A stretch of DNA of 64,000 nt from Phallusia mammillata (taxonomy: Eukaryota; Chordata; Ascidiacea; Phlebobranchia; Ascidiidae), in the NCBI GenBank assembly GCA_003260075.1, contig QLIY01000546.1, positions 25,136 to 89,135 on the forward strand, in the 5' to 3' direction. The notes beneath the pieces are model-generated. The model did no database searches, was not told where the DNA came from, and worked only from the letters and a program-made list of their open reading frames with translations. The translations under genes were made by a program, and so were the position numbers. Each line of letters starts with the position of its first letter. The stretch's first letter is position 1. Shown in pieces: positions 1 through 10,373 of the stretch.

Positions 1-797
1 TTAAATGAGGTTTACGCAAAATTTGTCGTAATTGGTTGCCATCTTTATTAAAATATATATTATTGTAGTAGAATAACAATAAATAACACCATCTTGTTTA
101 CACTTGTATTTAATAAAAGGTTTACCCACAGTATCATTTTGGACACAAAATGGCTCCATAGGCTTTATTGCGTAACAATAGGTTGGACAACTTGTGTTTT
201 ATATAGACTTTGATGTTAGCTACTTACGTCATGGTTGGCAGACTGTTCCAAAAATAACGCTGCAAGGGCATATATTCTAAAAATAACAACGCTTGCCACA
301 AGCTACTGCTAGTAGCAGCCAGTGCTGTTGCACTGCTTGTTCACAGTGGTAGATATGGGGCTTGGAGAAAAACCAGGCAAGGTGTTTGGCGGGCCGGATG
401 AAACAGGACTTGGGGCCGGATGCGGCCCGCGGGCCGTAGTTTGGCCCCCACTGACTTAGATCTATGACCTAAAGATTTAAATCCAATACGAAAATAAGGT
501 TTATTCGAGACTTGCTTGGCGGACAATGTAACATGCCATTGTAAGTCAGATCACAAAAACACATGTTTAACTGGGATCAGCCATGAAGTGTGCACGACAC
601 ACTTACAAAGAAAACATAGTACGGCGTTATCCTGAATCAAGTCGGCCTCCCCAGCACACGGCTAGGTTTTTCCAGCCCGTGCCATTACGTATGGTATCGT
701 TGCGGAGACCGGTATGATTCGGTGGAACGTCTTCACCAGGTCTGACATATTTTGAATTCAGACATAACAACTGACAATTGTACTTTCTAGATGTCGT
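1..797. other. No gene recognised; partial intron of MARVEL copy 1
   Basis: I see no coding exon here. About 620-797 resembles the intron of the 8 kb MARVEL gene, and similarity fades to the left. The rest is AT-rich non-coding DNA with a GC-rich patch at 400-450. Confidence 0.5.
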
Positions 798-803
798 ACT
801 TAC

Positions 804-1003
804 AACGTAAGAAGCCATGACGTCACAGCGACAAACATAACGAACTGATAAGCCGGGGCGTGGTTTAGGAAGGTTCCGGTTGAAGCAAATATCGCCCAAC
901 AGATCAGACCCAAAACCAATTCTCCAATTTTCAGGAGCCCCGGGACAGAAGTCTTGTAGAAAATCGAAGTACAGATGGAGATTGGTGCAAGGATATTTGC
1001 CAT
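804..1003 (-). CDS. MARVEL-domain protein, first exon only (array copy 1)
   Basis: Reading right to left, an ATG at 1003 opens an exon of about 67 codons. It ends at a GTAAGT donor (ACTTAC on the plus strand, 798-803). From residue about 19 it nearly repeats exon 1 of the 8.2-9.05 kb gene: TSVPGLLKIGELVLGL, a CWAIFAS block and a terminal VTSWLLTL before the donor. These are the first two membrane helices of a MAL/plasmolipin-type MARVEL fold. The N-terminal 18 residues differ from every other copy. Intron sequence at about 620-790 also resembles that of the 8 kb gene (8650-8830), so the duplication included intron. No second exon is visible between 1 and 800. It lies off the left edge, or the copy is a fragment. 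Confidence 0.6.
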
Positions 1004-3926
1004 GCTAACACATTAAATTGATATAAGTTCAAGACTGCTTTCGTTCAAAGTACTTGCAATAGATTCTAATAAAGTTTGTAGTCAAAATCACTTCCTCTAC
1101 AACAGCAGGTTTTCCAGTGATATCTGTTTCTACTACCGCCTACAAAGTCAGAAAACTCAGAGCCGGAGCCATAGGGTTTGGTTCCATTTAAGTAAGTTAA
1201 GAGAAAGGGGTATTAAGTGTACAAAAGATGCTCTAAGACAGTAGTTCTCAACCGGGGGTCCGCGAACTCCCTGGCCCCGTAAAGCGTTTTCAGGGGGTCC
1301 GCGACAATTTCTTAATTCGCGCAAAACGAAGTATTTGTTTACCAAACTAACACTACCATCGCACGAAAGATTGTAACCATATTGAAATTGACCACTTAAA
1401 AAGGTGACGTTTGTTTGACAAATTGATATTTTAGTTTAACCAGTAGGAGATTCGTTTTACTCAATCCAAATACCCATGCAGCAGATTGGGTTTAAAGCTA
1501 ACTCTTTCTCAAACTTTACGGTAAAGTTTGCACAGCTTGTTGTATTTTTGTGATAATAGCTACAGTACCCTTGGGGCAGACGCAGTTCAATGATAAAATT
1601 GGTTTGTTTTGATTCTATGCGCTTGTGATGACATAAACACTTCTGACAATTTGTTTGGACTGGTTATGTTCAAACTATGTGTTTGAATAGGTTTGCAGTT
1701 TGCACAGCAGGGGGTCTGTAAATATGCCTCGTTAAAAGAAAGGAAACTGTCCTCTTAGAGCGAGAAGACAAATACAGGTTTTCAGAACAACACTAGCACT
1801 TCATTTTCATCTTAATAGTTGCTCGAAGGAGTCTAAAAATCATGTTAGATTTGGTAATATGTTACTCTGTGTTTTTGTGTTAACTTGAAAAGCATGGCGC
1901 AAGTTTTAACAGCACCACTAATTTACACTGTATCATTTTTACCAAATCTGCACTGTTTTGCATGAATTTGCCGACAACTTTCTACATGAATTCCTTATCG
2001 CGCATCTTGACACCAACTGGTTCTGACAGGTAAACGCGCGTGCCAACAGAATAGGCGCTGCGTTTCGTAGCAAAGATATATCATATTGTCAATCTGCCAG
2101 TCCGGTAGGCCACAAATTGACTGAAGTACTTTTTCACCGGACATAAAGAAGATAAACTCAACTTCTTTCGTTTACGTTATACGTTGGTTAAACCACCTTA
2201 ATACAATTTTATAGAGCTGTCTTTCAAAAAAAGAAAGAACTTATAGAGCTGCCACTTTATTGCTGCTATATTAGTCCCATTAACGCCATGAACTGAATTT
2301 TTAAACTTCTGTAAACATTTTTTTGTTCTAACACCAGCCATACCAGTATAAAACATCTGACGGCAGTCATACGAGAAACCTGTCAAATTTGAATATAATG
2401 TGCGTCCTTGAGATTGTTTGTGTCTGACACTATGCAAACAACTCTAGCAAAAAGACGTTTTAATGAACAAATACTTTTGTTTGCTTACGCCTAGAAGCAA
2501 ATATGCAAGGTGTATCCACATATGGTGTCAAGCCAAGCACGTTTGTGGAGTGCGACGTTTGTTACAATGGCACGCAGATTTAGTTTTATTTGTAAAGAAC
2601 GCTACTTGGTTTCACATTTCCCCAAAGGTGACATTTGGTGCCATATATATGAATGGCAACACTTTTCAGCTACCGAAAAAAAATGGTGTATGATTCTTGT
2701 GCGGCACCTTAAATTATTTTTTTATGTGTCAGACGTTTTTTTCAATGATTTCTATTGCCAATAAGCCATGCAACAGGTTGTTAATAACAGCTAATATAAA
2801 AAATGTTGCCTGCCTGACATCACGAATTTCAAATCATCGTTTCACAACCTGAAATCGATACTGTTTTTCGGAAAATTTAAACCGAGTCTGGATGTTCCTA
2901 GTTTCAACTGCTTTCTTTGTTTGACTTGGGATCTGATAAAAAAAACACAATAGCGGCTTGTTGTCACGTAAATGACGTAACTAAGTCTCCGCTATCGTTT
3001 TATTCCATAAAAGTCGAAAAACGCCAAAAAACATTTGCAAGTTTCCTGGAACGCACCCCCCCCCCGAACTATTTTGTAACAATACGCTCATCAACGTATT
3101 TTTTTCTGCAACGTAAAAGAATATTTCTGTGTTCTATTTGTAAAATTGACATGCAAAATTTTGGAAAGTGAAAAAAGATCGTTTGTCGCTATTTGCACCA
3201 CGCAGCTAAGTTTACGTCATCGTTGGACCTTCTAAAAGTTGATACGAACCTAAAAACTAAACAAGTTCTCTATCAAATGTAAGTCCGTTTTCTTGTTTCA
3301 GCTGTTACCGAATCTGACATACAACCGTCACATGACAGTGCACCCCCCCCCCCGCTCGGCTCGGCCCATCCCTAATGTATACGAAACTATAGTGTTCGAT
3401 TGGGTATAGAAGAAAAAAATGACTGTTTTATTGAATGCGTTAGATGTGCTAATTACACGTACTTCTTGGGCCCCCCCCCCCTCGGCTCGGCTCGGCCCAT
3501 CCCTAATGTATACGAAACTATAGTGTTCGGTTGGGTATAGAAGAAAAAAATGACTGTTTTATTGGATGCGTTAGATGTGCTAATTACACGTACTTCTTGG
3601 TTCTGTGCAGCTTAACAAGAATTAATAATTGGGTCCTGTGGATCTTTTACAATCAAAATGAAACAAATTATCACAGCACTTAAATAATTCAGCAATGTTT
3701 AAGCCATTTTTGTATGTAGCATATTCTAGGTAAGCCTAAGTTTTTTATACATCAACAACGAAAAAATATGTTTAGCAATTTTACAACAAAATCCCATCTC
3801 TAGCTTGAGTATAGATTACCCATAATATCGTTGCGCAACTTGTTTAAATAACACCAGCATAATTTTACGGACACAATAATTCAGCAGAAATTGTTAAACT
3901 ATCATTGTCACTTATTTTCTCCCCAG
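1004..3926. other. Gene-poor stretch with hAT-like end and duplicated SMC5 3' sequence
   Basis: No convincing exon. At about 1233 the motif CAGTAGTTCTCAACC resembles a hAT terminal repeat; its partner end is not identified. From 3066 to about 3342 the sequence is a near copy of 4275-4551, including the acceptor and first bases of the SMC5 last exon. It is bounded by C runs at 3056-3065 and 3343-3353. Two copies of a block beginning GGCTCGGCCCATCCCTA (about 3356 and 3486) follow C runs at 3343 and 3471 and are again near identical. Both are assembly-type duplications. Confidence 0.6.
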
Positions 3927-4659
3927 GGAATGGACCCCGACAATGAGAGGAGAGTTTTTGAAGTCATCGTGAATTCCTCGTCGAAAGAATTCGCCTCACA
4001 ATATGTTCTCATAACACCGAAGGTACATGAGCTATTAAGGAGTTGTTTTGTGCTGTGGATCGCCGTTGGTGAGGTTGAACCAAGTACCCCCCCCCCTCGT
4101 CGAAAGAATTCGCCTCACAATATGTTCTCATAACACCGAAGGTAAAGGAGTTGTTTTGTTCTGTGGATCGCCACTGGTGGGGTTGAACCAAGCGTACAAG
4201 CGTTATGCAGGACCAAGCATGCTTTGCTATTATGACGCAACTATGGTTCAGTCGGCATCGGTTCGGGCGATTGAACTATTTTGTAACAATACGCTCATCA
4301 ACGTATTTTTTTCTGCAACGCAAAAGAATATTTCTGTGTCCTATTTGTAAAATTGACATGCAAAGTTTTGGAAAGTGTAAAAAAGATCGTTTGTCGCTAT
4401 TTGCACAACGCAGCTAAGTTTACGTCATCGTTGGGCCTTCTAAAAGTTGATACGAATCTAATAACTACTAGACAAGTTCTCTATCAAATGAAAGTCCGTT
4501 TTCTTGTTTCAGCTTTTACCGAATCTGACATACAACCGTCACATGACAGTTCATTGCGTGTACAACGGTCCTCACATGCCACAACATAACGAGTGGAAGT
4601 TATCGAGGTTTATACGTAAAAGACGAATGCTCAAATACGAGGACGAAGACGATTTATGA
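3927..4659 (+). CDS. SMC5: SMC5, last two exons (C-terminal ATPase head)
   Basis: Exon 3927-4022 follows a pyrimidine tract and AG and reads GMDPDNERRVFEVIV, ending in TPK before GTACAT. Exon 4513-4659 follows TTGTTTCAG and reads LLPNLTYNRHMTVHCVYNGP, ending EDEDDL and TGA. Together they match the extreme C-terminus of SMC5, the segment just after Walker B in the ATPase head of the SMC5/6 complex, a nuclear complex that compacts DNA and acts in recombination repair. Both exons are in phase 0. The preceding exon, which should end near the VDEINQ motif, is not found in 1-3926, so it lies beyond the left edge or in a gap. Part of exon 1 is repeated at 4097-4141 after a run of exactly ten C. Parts of the last exon are repeated at 3297-3342 and 5000-5048. 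These copies are assembly duplicates, not extra exons. Confidence 0.85.
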
Positions 4660-5150
4660 CGTCAGAATGAGCGATTGATGACTTCAAACCTGACGGCTGA
4701 GCATTTACAAGCATTAACAAAACCCCGAGAGTATGTTTTTCCGCTTATCCTGTTTTAAGGCATTCCTGGGACACCAAGATTTCCTCACTCTAAGCCAGGG
4801 GTTCCCAAACTTTTTTGGTCTGTGGCCAAAATGTCTATTTAATAGCGATTCGTGGCTCACCGCGTGCTGTAAATTTGGGCACAAACAAAATACTCAAAAA
4901 TAGGCGAAATGGTTTCTAGCAATTTTTTTTAATGAGATACATGCTCCTGAAATTTGGTTATAAGATTCGGAATTCTTTGCAAACATTACCCCCCCCCCCG
5001 GTTTATACGTAAAAGACGAATGCTCAAATACGAGGACGAAGACGATTGATGACGTCATGCACAACAATTGATGACGTGAGAATGAGCGATGGATGACGTC
5101 GTACTTGTCGATTGATGACGTCATAAGTGTCGGTTGATGACGTCAGACGA
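4660..5150. repeat. TGACGTCA-rich tandem repeat cluster 3' of SMC5
   Basis: Five units of about 20-23 bp between 5044 and 5145 carry GATTGATGACGTCA or close variants. A related stretch starts at 4651 and overlaps the SMC5 stop codon (TTATGACGTCAG). TGACGTCA is the CRE/ATF consensus octamer. Between the two parts lie a hAT-like end at about 4797 (CAGGGGTTCCCAAAC) and an 11-C run at 4989-4999 followed by a second copy of the SMC5 end. Confidence 0.6.
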
Positions 5151-6464
5151 TTTTTTTGTATGAGTCACTTGTCATAAGTTTTGGATAAACTATGAAAACG
5201 CGTTTTGAGCAAATTTAGTCAACTTTTAAAGTTCCAGTTACTGACTTCTTACCCGCAAATGCAGTCGAACTGTCTTGATTGAAAACATGGACATGTGCCT
5301 TAAAAATACTTGAAAAAAACTGTGTTTGTTAACACCACTAAATTTGTTTAGACGTAGTTCATGTGGATTTACATTTGCTATTCTTTCAAACGCTTAAAAT
5401 TATTTATTCTTTTCGAATTCGCGGCCACTTTGTGGATCTCTGCATTCAAGAAAAGAACAAAATTGGTCCAAGATTATCTAACTACAATATTTGTGACGTC
5501 AATAATCGTGTTGATATTGTCGAAGTGCAATTGCGTCACACTTTAGTCTCCTTTTGTAAATTTGGAGCGAATTTTTCAACGAGTTCCGTTTCACCAAAAC
5601 ACTGCGATTCAATTTTTTTCGTGTTACTTCAACTTTTGTTTCTCGTCTTGCCATTACATGGAAATTTTAAAATTTTGGACTGGAATGTTTAAACGTTTGT
5701 TCAGCAGATGGTACTGAAGCGGCAAACGTTTAATTCCAGATGTATCGTTCTTGTGGGAATATCTACTAACACAAAATTGCCATAGCAAAAGCCTATGCTC
5801 GGTTGCGCCACCTTTTGGAAATTAGCAGGCCTGTCTGTGAGTTCTTGTGTTAGTAGCTCTACCGTTCTTGTGATGTTTTTTTACAACACAATCCATCAAA
5901 CTATTAACCAAACCCTGAGAGTTTTATCCACTAATCCTGCTTACCATTATACCCAACGAACAATACATGTTGGACGAATGAGATTTCCACACAAAGCTAA
6001 ACCGAAGAAATTGTTTCGCATCCACGTCAAAAAATAGCCTGAAACCCCCCCCCCTTTTTACAACACAATCCATCAAACTATTAACCAAACCCTGAGAGTT
6101 TTTTCCACTAATCCTGCTTACTATTCTACCCAACGAACAATACATGTTGGACGAATAAGATTTCTATACAAAGCTAAACGGAACAAATTGCTTCACATCC
6201 AGATCTAAAAATAGACTGAAGTTTCGATAGTAACTGATACAAATCCTAGTTTATGTCAAATTATCCGTGTTTTATGTTTTACAATAATGTTCTAAACAAA
6301 GATTTGGTTGATGGAAGGTTGATTTGCAAAACCTGGAATATTAGGCACTACGTTAAAAATGAAGACGAATCTTACACTTGTAATGGCTGAATATAAGCAT
6401 CAACTTGTAGTATAGAGACCTAACTAAGTCAATGGTGGATGCCTCAGTAAAATTGTTAATCTTC

Positions 6465-6552
<88 letters not shown>

Positions 6553-8013
6553 ATTTGTAAACGTTTTGAAACTGCCAAATATAAAAATTGACACTTAATA
6601 GAACATTTAGGTCAACATTTTATGCATGAAGGCTACATAGTAGGACAATAGTTTGTTGTTTACCAAAAAAAGAAGCAATTTTGTCTCAGATTGTGCTTCT
6701 TGTTGTCTTAACTACATTTGTGCGACATAAAACAAAATCGTAACAATTAAAGCGTAATTAGTAAAAGTACGGCAGGTTAAATTGTAAATCAAAGAAAAAA
6801 AGAATATGAGTGATTACTGATCTTCGCAGGTTTGGAAACGTTTATTTCCAGGCTAAAGTCAGTTGGATATCATATACAGAACAAATATATTTCGCTTAAG
6901 CATGCATCTTCACTCTTCAATGTCTTTTTCAAATAGAATTATTGGACTTGTGCACAATTTAACAGACAAATACTTCCCCCCCCCCCTTCGGTCAACGTTT
7001 TATGCATGAAGGCTACATAGTGGGGTAAATGTTTTGTGATTAGGAGGAAACCTGGCCAAACAGATTGTGCTTCTTGTTTTCTTAACCCCCCCCCCCTACA
7101 GTATAGCAAAACAGTAGAATCCGTTCAAATGGCTCTGTGGCCCATTGAAAATGTCTTGGTGGCCTAGTACCGGGCCATGGCCCACAGTTTGGGAACCACT
7201 GCTCTAAGCTAAACCGAAAAGGGTGTTTTTCGAATCCACAATTTAGCAAAATGTTTCCTGAATGAAAGCATCAACTTTAAGTATCGAGACTAAACTATAT
7301 CAGTGGTGGATGCCTCAGTACAATTGTTAATCTTCTGCTTCAAGCTAAGAGATTAAAATAAAGCAGTTACACCAGGTGCATATCAATCTCTGTTGTACTG
7401 AAATTTGTAAACGTTTTTAAAATTGCCAAAACTGAAAAACTGACACTAAAACAGAAAAATTCGGTCAACGTTTTATGCATGAAGGCTACATAGTGGGGTA
7501 AATGTTTGGTGTGTAGAAAGACAACCTGGACAAATTAGGAGGAAACCTGGCCAAACAGATTGTGCTTCTTGTTTTCTTAAATACATTCGTGCGACATAAA
7601 ACAAAATCGTAACAATTAAAATGGAATTAGTAAAAGTACGACAGGTTAAATTGCAAATCAAAGAAAAAAAAGAATTTGTGTGATTACTGATCTTCACAGG
7701 TTTGGAAACGTTTATTTCCAGGCTGAAATCAGTTAGATATCGTATATTCTCGTATTCAAGCATCTTCAGTGTCTTATTGAAATAGAGTTATTGGTCTTGT
7801 GCACAATTTAACAGACAAATACTTTAGCTAACCGATTTGACAATCAGAAATGGTTTTAGTCCTTCAATAGCCACGTAAGGATCAGTAAGATAGTAAAATT
7901 TGGTTAATCCGAATTCGCCTTATCAGGAAATTTTTTAGGCGAACTTGTTTCTGATTAACGACTGACGTTTTAGGCCTGACCGGCACCAGCACCACCGCTG
8001 GATGGCGCAGATT
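5151..8013. repeat. Non-coding region with large direct duplication
   Basis: No gene recognised. About 5880-6040 is repeated at about 6055-6190 across a run of exactly ten C (6045-6054). About 6415-6975 resembles 7285-7830 (shared GGTGGATGCCTCAGTA, TTTTATGCATGAAGGCTACA and TTGGAAACGTTTATTTCCAG). Smaller pieces lie at 6987-7085. A hAT-like right end (TTTGGGAACCACTG) closes at about 7197, with its left part cut off by a C run at 7086-7096. The segment 7966-8013 repeats the 3' end of the MARVEL gene that ends at 8225. Confidence 0.6.
6466..6552. other. 87-base C run: gap placeholder with known missing content
   Basis: Flanks match the paralogous or allelic copy at about 7338 and 7404, where 66 ordinary bases lie in place of the 87 C. 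The run therefore stands for missing sequence of similar size. Confidence 0.85.
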
Positions 8014-8224
8014 CCCCCCCCCCAGCATCTTCAGTGTCTTATTGAAATAGAGTTATTGGTCTTGTGCACAACTGACAAAAACTTCGGCTGACCGATTTTG
8101 CAATCAAAAATGGTTTTAGTCCGTCAGCTGTCACAGCAGGAGGACAATACATATTAGTAATAGACTTTTTCCCTTCCATACATGTTATTGTTTTTGTCTT
8201 TTTGTTTCTACCGCATGACGTTTT

Positions 8225-9051
8225 TTAGGCTTTACCGGCATCAGCACCACCACTAGATGGCGCAGATGAGCCGAAGTTGAAGCCACCTCTCCATTCCTTG
8301 AAGGAGAAGGCGATGTGGACAATGTAGACGATGGCTGTGAACCACGCGAAGACGGTTCCAGCGACCAGAAGACTTTCGCCACCGGTATATGCAGCCGCTA
8401 CACAAGCCGCTATGAAGTAGAAGAGACCCCAGAATGCGTTGAAGCCAAACTCAATGATATTCCACGGAGCTCCCGAGCACATCGATGCGTGCAACCCGAA
8501 CAGATAAATGATGAAAAGCGCTCTGTAACAAAATCAGAGGTAAAATGCCTATATACATGCATATGGTTACTTAAATATATTTCTTAACAGAGTCGGCCCT
8601 TGTCTAAAGCGTCTATGTTGACCAGTAATCTCGGCACACTGTGAAAAATCATAGTAGAAATCAAGTCGGTGCATACAAGCACACCCATATACGGCTAGAC
8701 TTTTCTAGCCCGTGCCTTGTCATAGGGTTTTGCTGTGGATGCCGGGTTGATTGGGTATCACGCCTTCAATAGACCTGTCGTACTATGATTTCGAAATACA
8801 AAAACTGACGTTATTCCCCTTAGTTATTGTACTTACAACGTAAGAAGCCATGACGTTACAGCGACGAACATTACGAACTGATACGGTGGGGCGTGGTTTA
8901 GGAAGAAGGTTCCGTTTGAAGCAAATATCGCCCAACATATCAGGCCCAAAACCAATTCTCCGATTTTAAGGAGTCCCGGGACGGAGGTGATGTAATTCAG
9001 ATTGAATGCCACAGAAGCAGTAACAGCAGAAGTTGCAGCGGTGTCAGACAT
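8225..9051 (-). CDS. MARVEL-domain (MAL/plasmolipin-like) four-helix membrane protein, copy 2
   Basis: Two exons, 9051-8837 and 8522-8225, give 513 nt (170 aa). ATG at 9051 is the first start. The donor after VTSWLLT is GTAAGT and the acceptor is TTACAG. The joined Leu codon (TT+A) leads into ALFIIYLFGLHASM. Four hydrophobic segments are visible: about 27-47, 58-80, 90-113 and 120-142. The order matches MARVEL proteins of the MAL/plasmolipin group, which sort or organise raft-type membrane. A short polar tail rich in Gly and Ser ends the protein. It lies in a tandem array of four same-strand relatives. The C run at 9098-9107 and a copy of the exon start at 9402-9440 show an assembly duplication just upstream, so the 5' UTR given here is unreliable. 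The subfamily (MAL, plasmolipin or CMTM) cannot be settled by eye. Confidence 0.75.
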
Positions 9052-9097
9052 GTTTTTTTTTATGCAAATCGACCTGTATGAAACTTATCAAACCTGT

Positions 9098-9440
9098 CCC
9101 CCCCCCCTACATATGGTAAAAGTCTTTTCTATAGATCAAGGTACCCATAATTGGACTTGGGTTTTTATTCAACCCCAAGACTTACTATAGTCGAATTTGT
9201 GCAGAAAAGACTTATATTGCCTTCTTTTATTTTATAAAACTTTACCCACTCCCAATCAGCCCTAATCGCAAGCATTCATACATTTGCATTTGCACCTTAT
9301 CACATTTTCGGGGAATTCTTATTTTGTACCACAGATGTAAAACCAACCTTGTCTCCCTTACTTGAATAACTTAGATCAGGGGTGGCCAAACCCCCCCCCC
9401 CAGAAGCAGTAACAGCAGAAGTTGCAGCGGTGTCAGACAT
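9098..9440. other. Pair of 10-C placeholders with duplicated MARVEL exon start
   Basis: C runs at 9098-9107 and 9391-9400 bracket 283 bp of unrelated DNA. The first 40 bases of the MARVEL copy 2 CDS (9012-9051) reappear at 9402-9440. The inserted part ends in a hAT-like end (CAGGGGTGGCCAAA) cut by the C run. The second start is not a separate gene. Confidence 0.7.
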
Positions 9441-9529
9441 GTTTTTTTATGCAAATCGACCTGTATGAAACTTATAAAACCTGCATAAACATCAACGTTA
9501 ACATACTTGAACCAATAAATGAGCATTTT

Positions 9530-9655
9530 CGTACTTGTACTATTGAACACTAATGACGAATATAACGGTCTAAATAGACGTACAAAACGACATGCTTTAT
9601 CATTCAAACGTTTCAGCAAATGCTCAAACATCATCAGTGATATGAGTGGTCACAT
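9530..9655 (-). repeat. Dispersed repeat with hammerhead-like core, degenerate, reversed
   Basis: Minus-strand core at 9637-9604 has CTGATGA and GAAACGTTTG, but the helix arms have drifted (GTTT versus TGCT). Confidence 0.5.
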
Positions 9656-10169
9656 CAGTTGTACTAGTTTCTAATAAATAGTTATTACAAGTCAAACAAT
9701 ATAACAGCTGGTTTCTTCAATTATTACTGTTCTGCCTAGAAGCATTATTCATAACTCCAGTGCTTGCTGGGACATACAATATCGACTGATTGATAAACAC
9801 ATTACTTTTCAATAAAAATATTTAAAAAATGGTGCACATTTTTAGGACATGCTTTTTTGGATTTAATCTTCTTAGAATCAGATTTGTTTGAACACAAAAA
9901 TGTTACGCATGAGTAGTTCACTGAATTGTGGGTAAAAATCAGTCCAATCACAGACGATTCTAAAAAGCCGACCACCGAAAGCGGCAAACTTCTTTTGTTG
10001 TTATTAAACAAGTTTAGATACCAAATAATAATGTTAGTTGTCGTCCTATTTGATAGTGATAATGTATTCATTGTGAAGTTTTCGGTACAAGTTTAGCGCA
10101 CAAACAAAGAAATAATGTAAGTGTGTTTTTTAGTGAGCTTTAAGGAGAAAATGGGCATAAATAAACAAA

Positions 10170-10373
10170 AGCACCTTTTTATCATTCTTTTATGCGACTA
10201 AAGTGTATATAAACGGGTTTAACTGATGTGGTCTTCATTTCACTGATGATGGCATGAGCATTTGCCGAAACGTTTGAACAATAAAGCATGTCGTTTTTTA
10301 CGTCTATTTGGGCCGTTATTTTCATATAAAGCATGTCGCTTTTTACGTCTATTTGGGCCGTTATTTTTACCAT
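10170..10373 (+). repeat. Dispersed repeat with hammerhead-like core
   Basis: Begins GCACCTTTTTATCATTC and shares its order of blocks with 53443-53600. The core at 10243-10271 is CTGATGA, one base, a GGCA/TGCC hairpin, then GAAAC. It is followed by a 3' block AAGCATGTCG and ATTTGGGCCGTTATTTT, which is locally duplicated. No coding capacity. Confidence 0.6.

Noticed and set aside
4894-5124. Minus-strand ORF starting MTSSIDKYDVIHRSF
   Set aside because: Produced by the TGACGTCA tandem units and the C placeholder; no family.
9402-9440. A second start exon for MARVEL copy 2
   Set aside because: It is a repeat of 9012-9051 after a ten-C run, without the rest of the exon.
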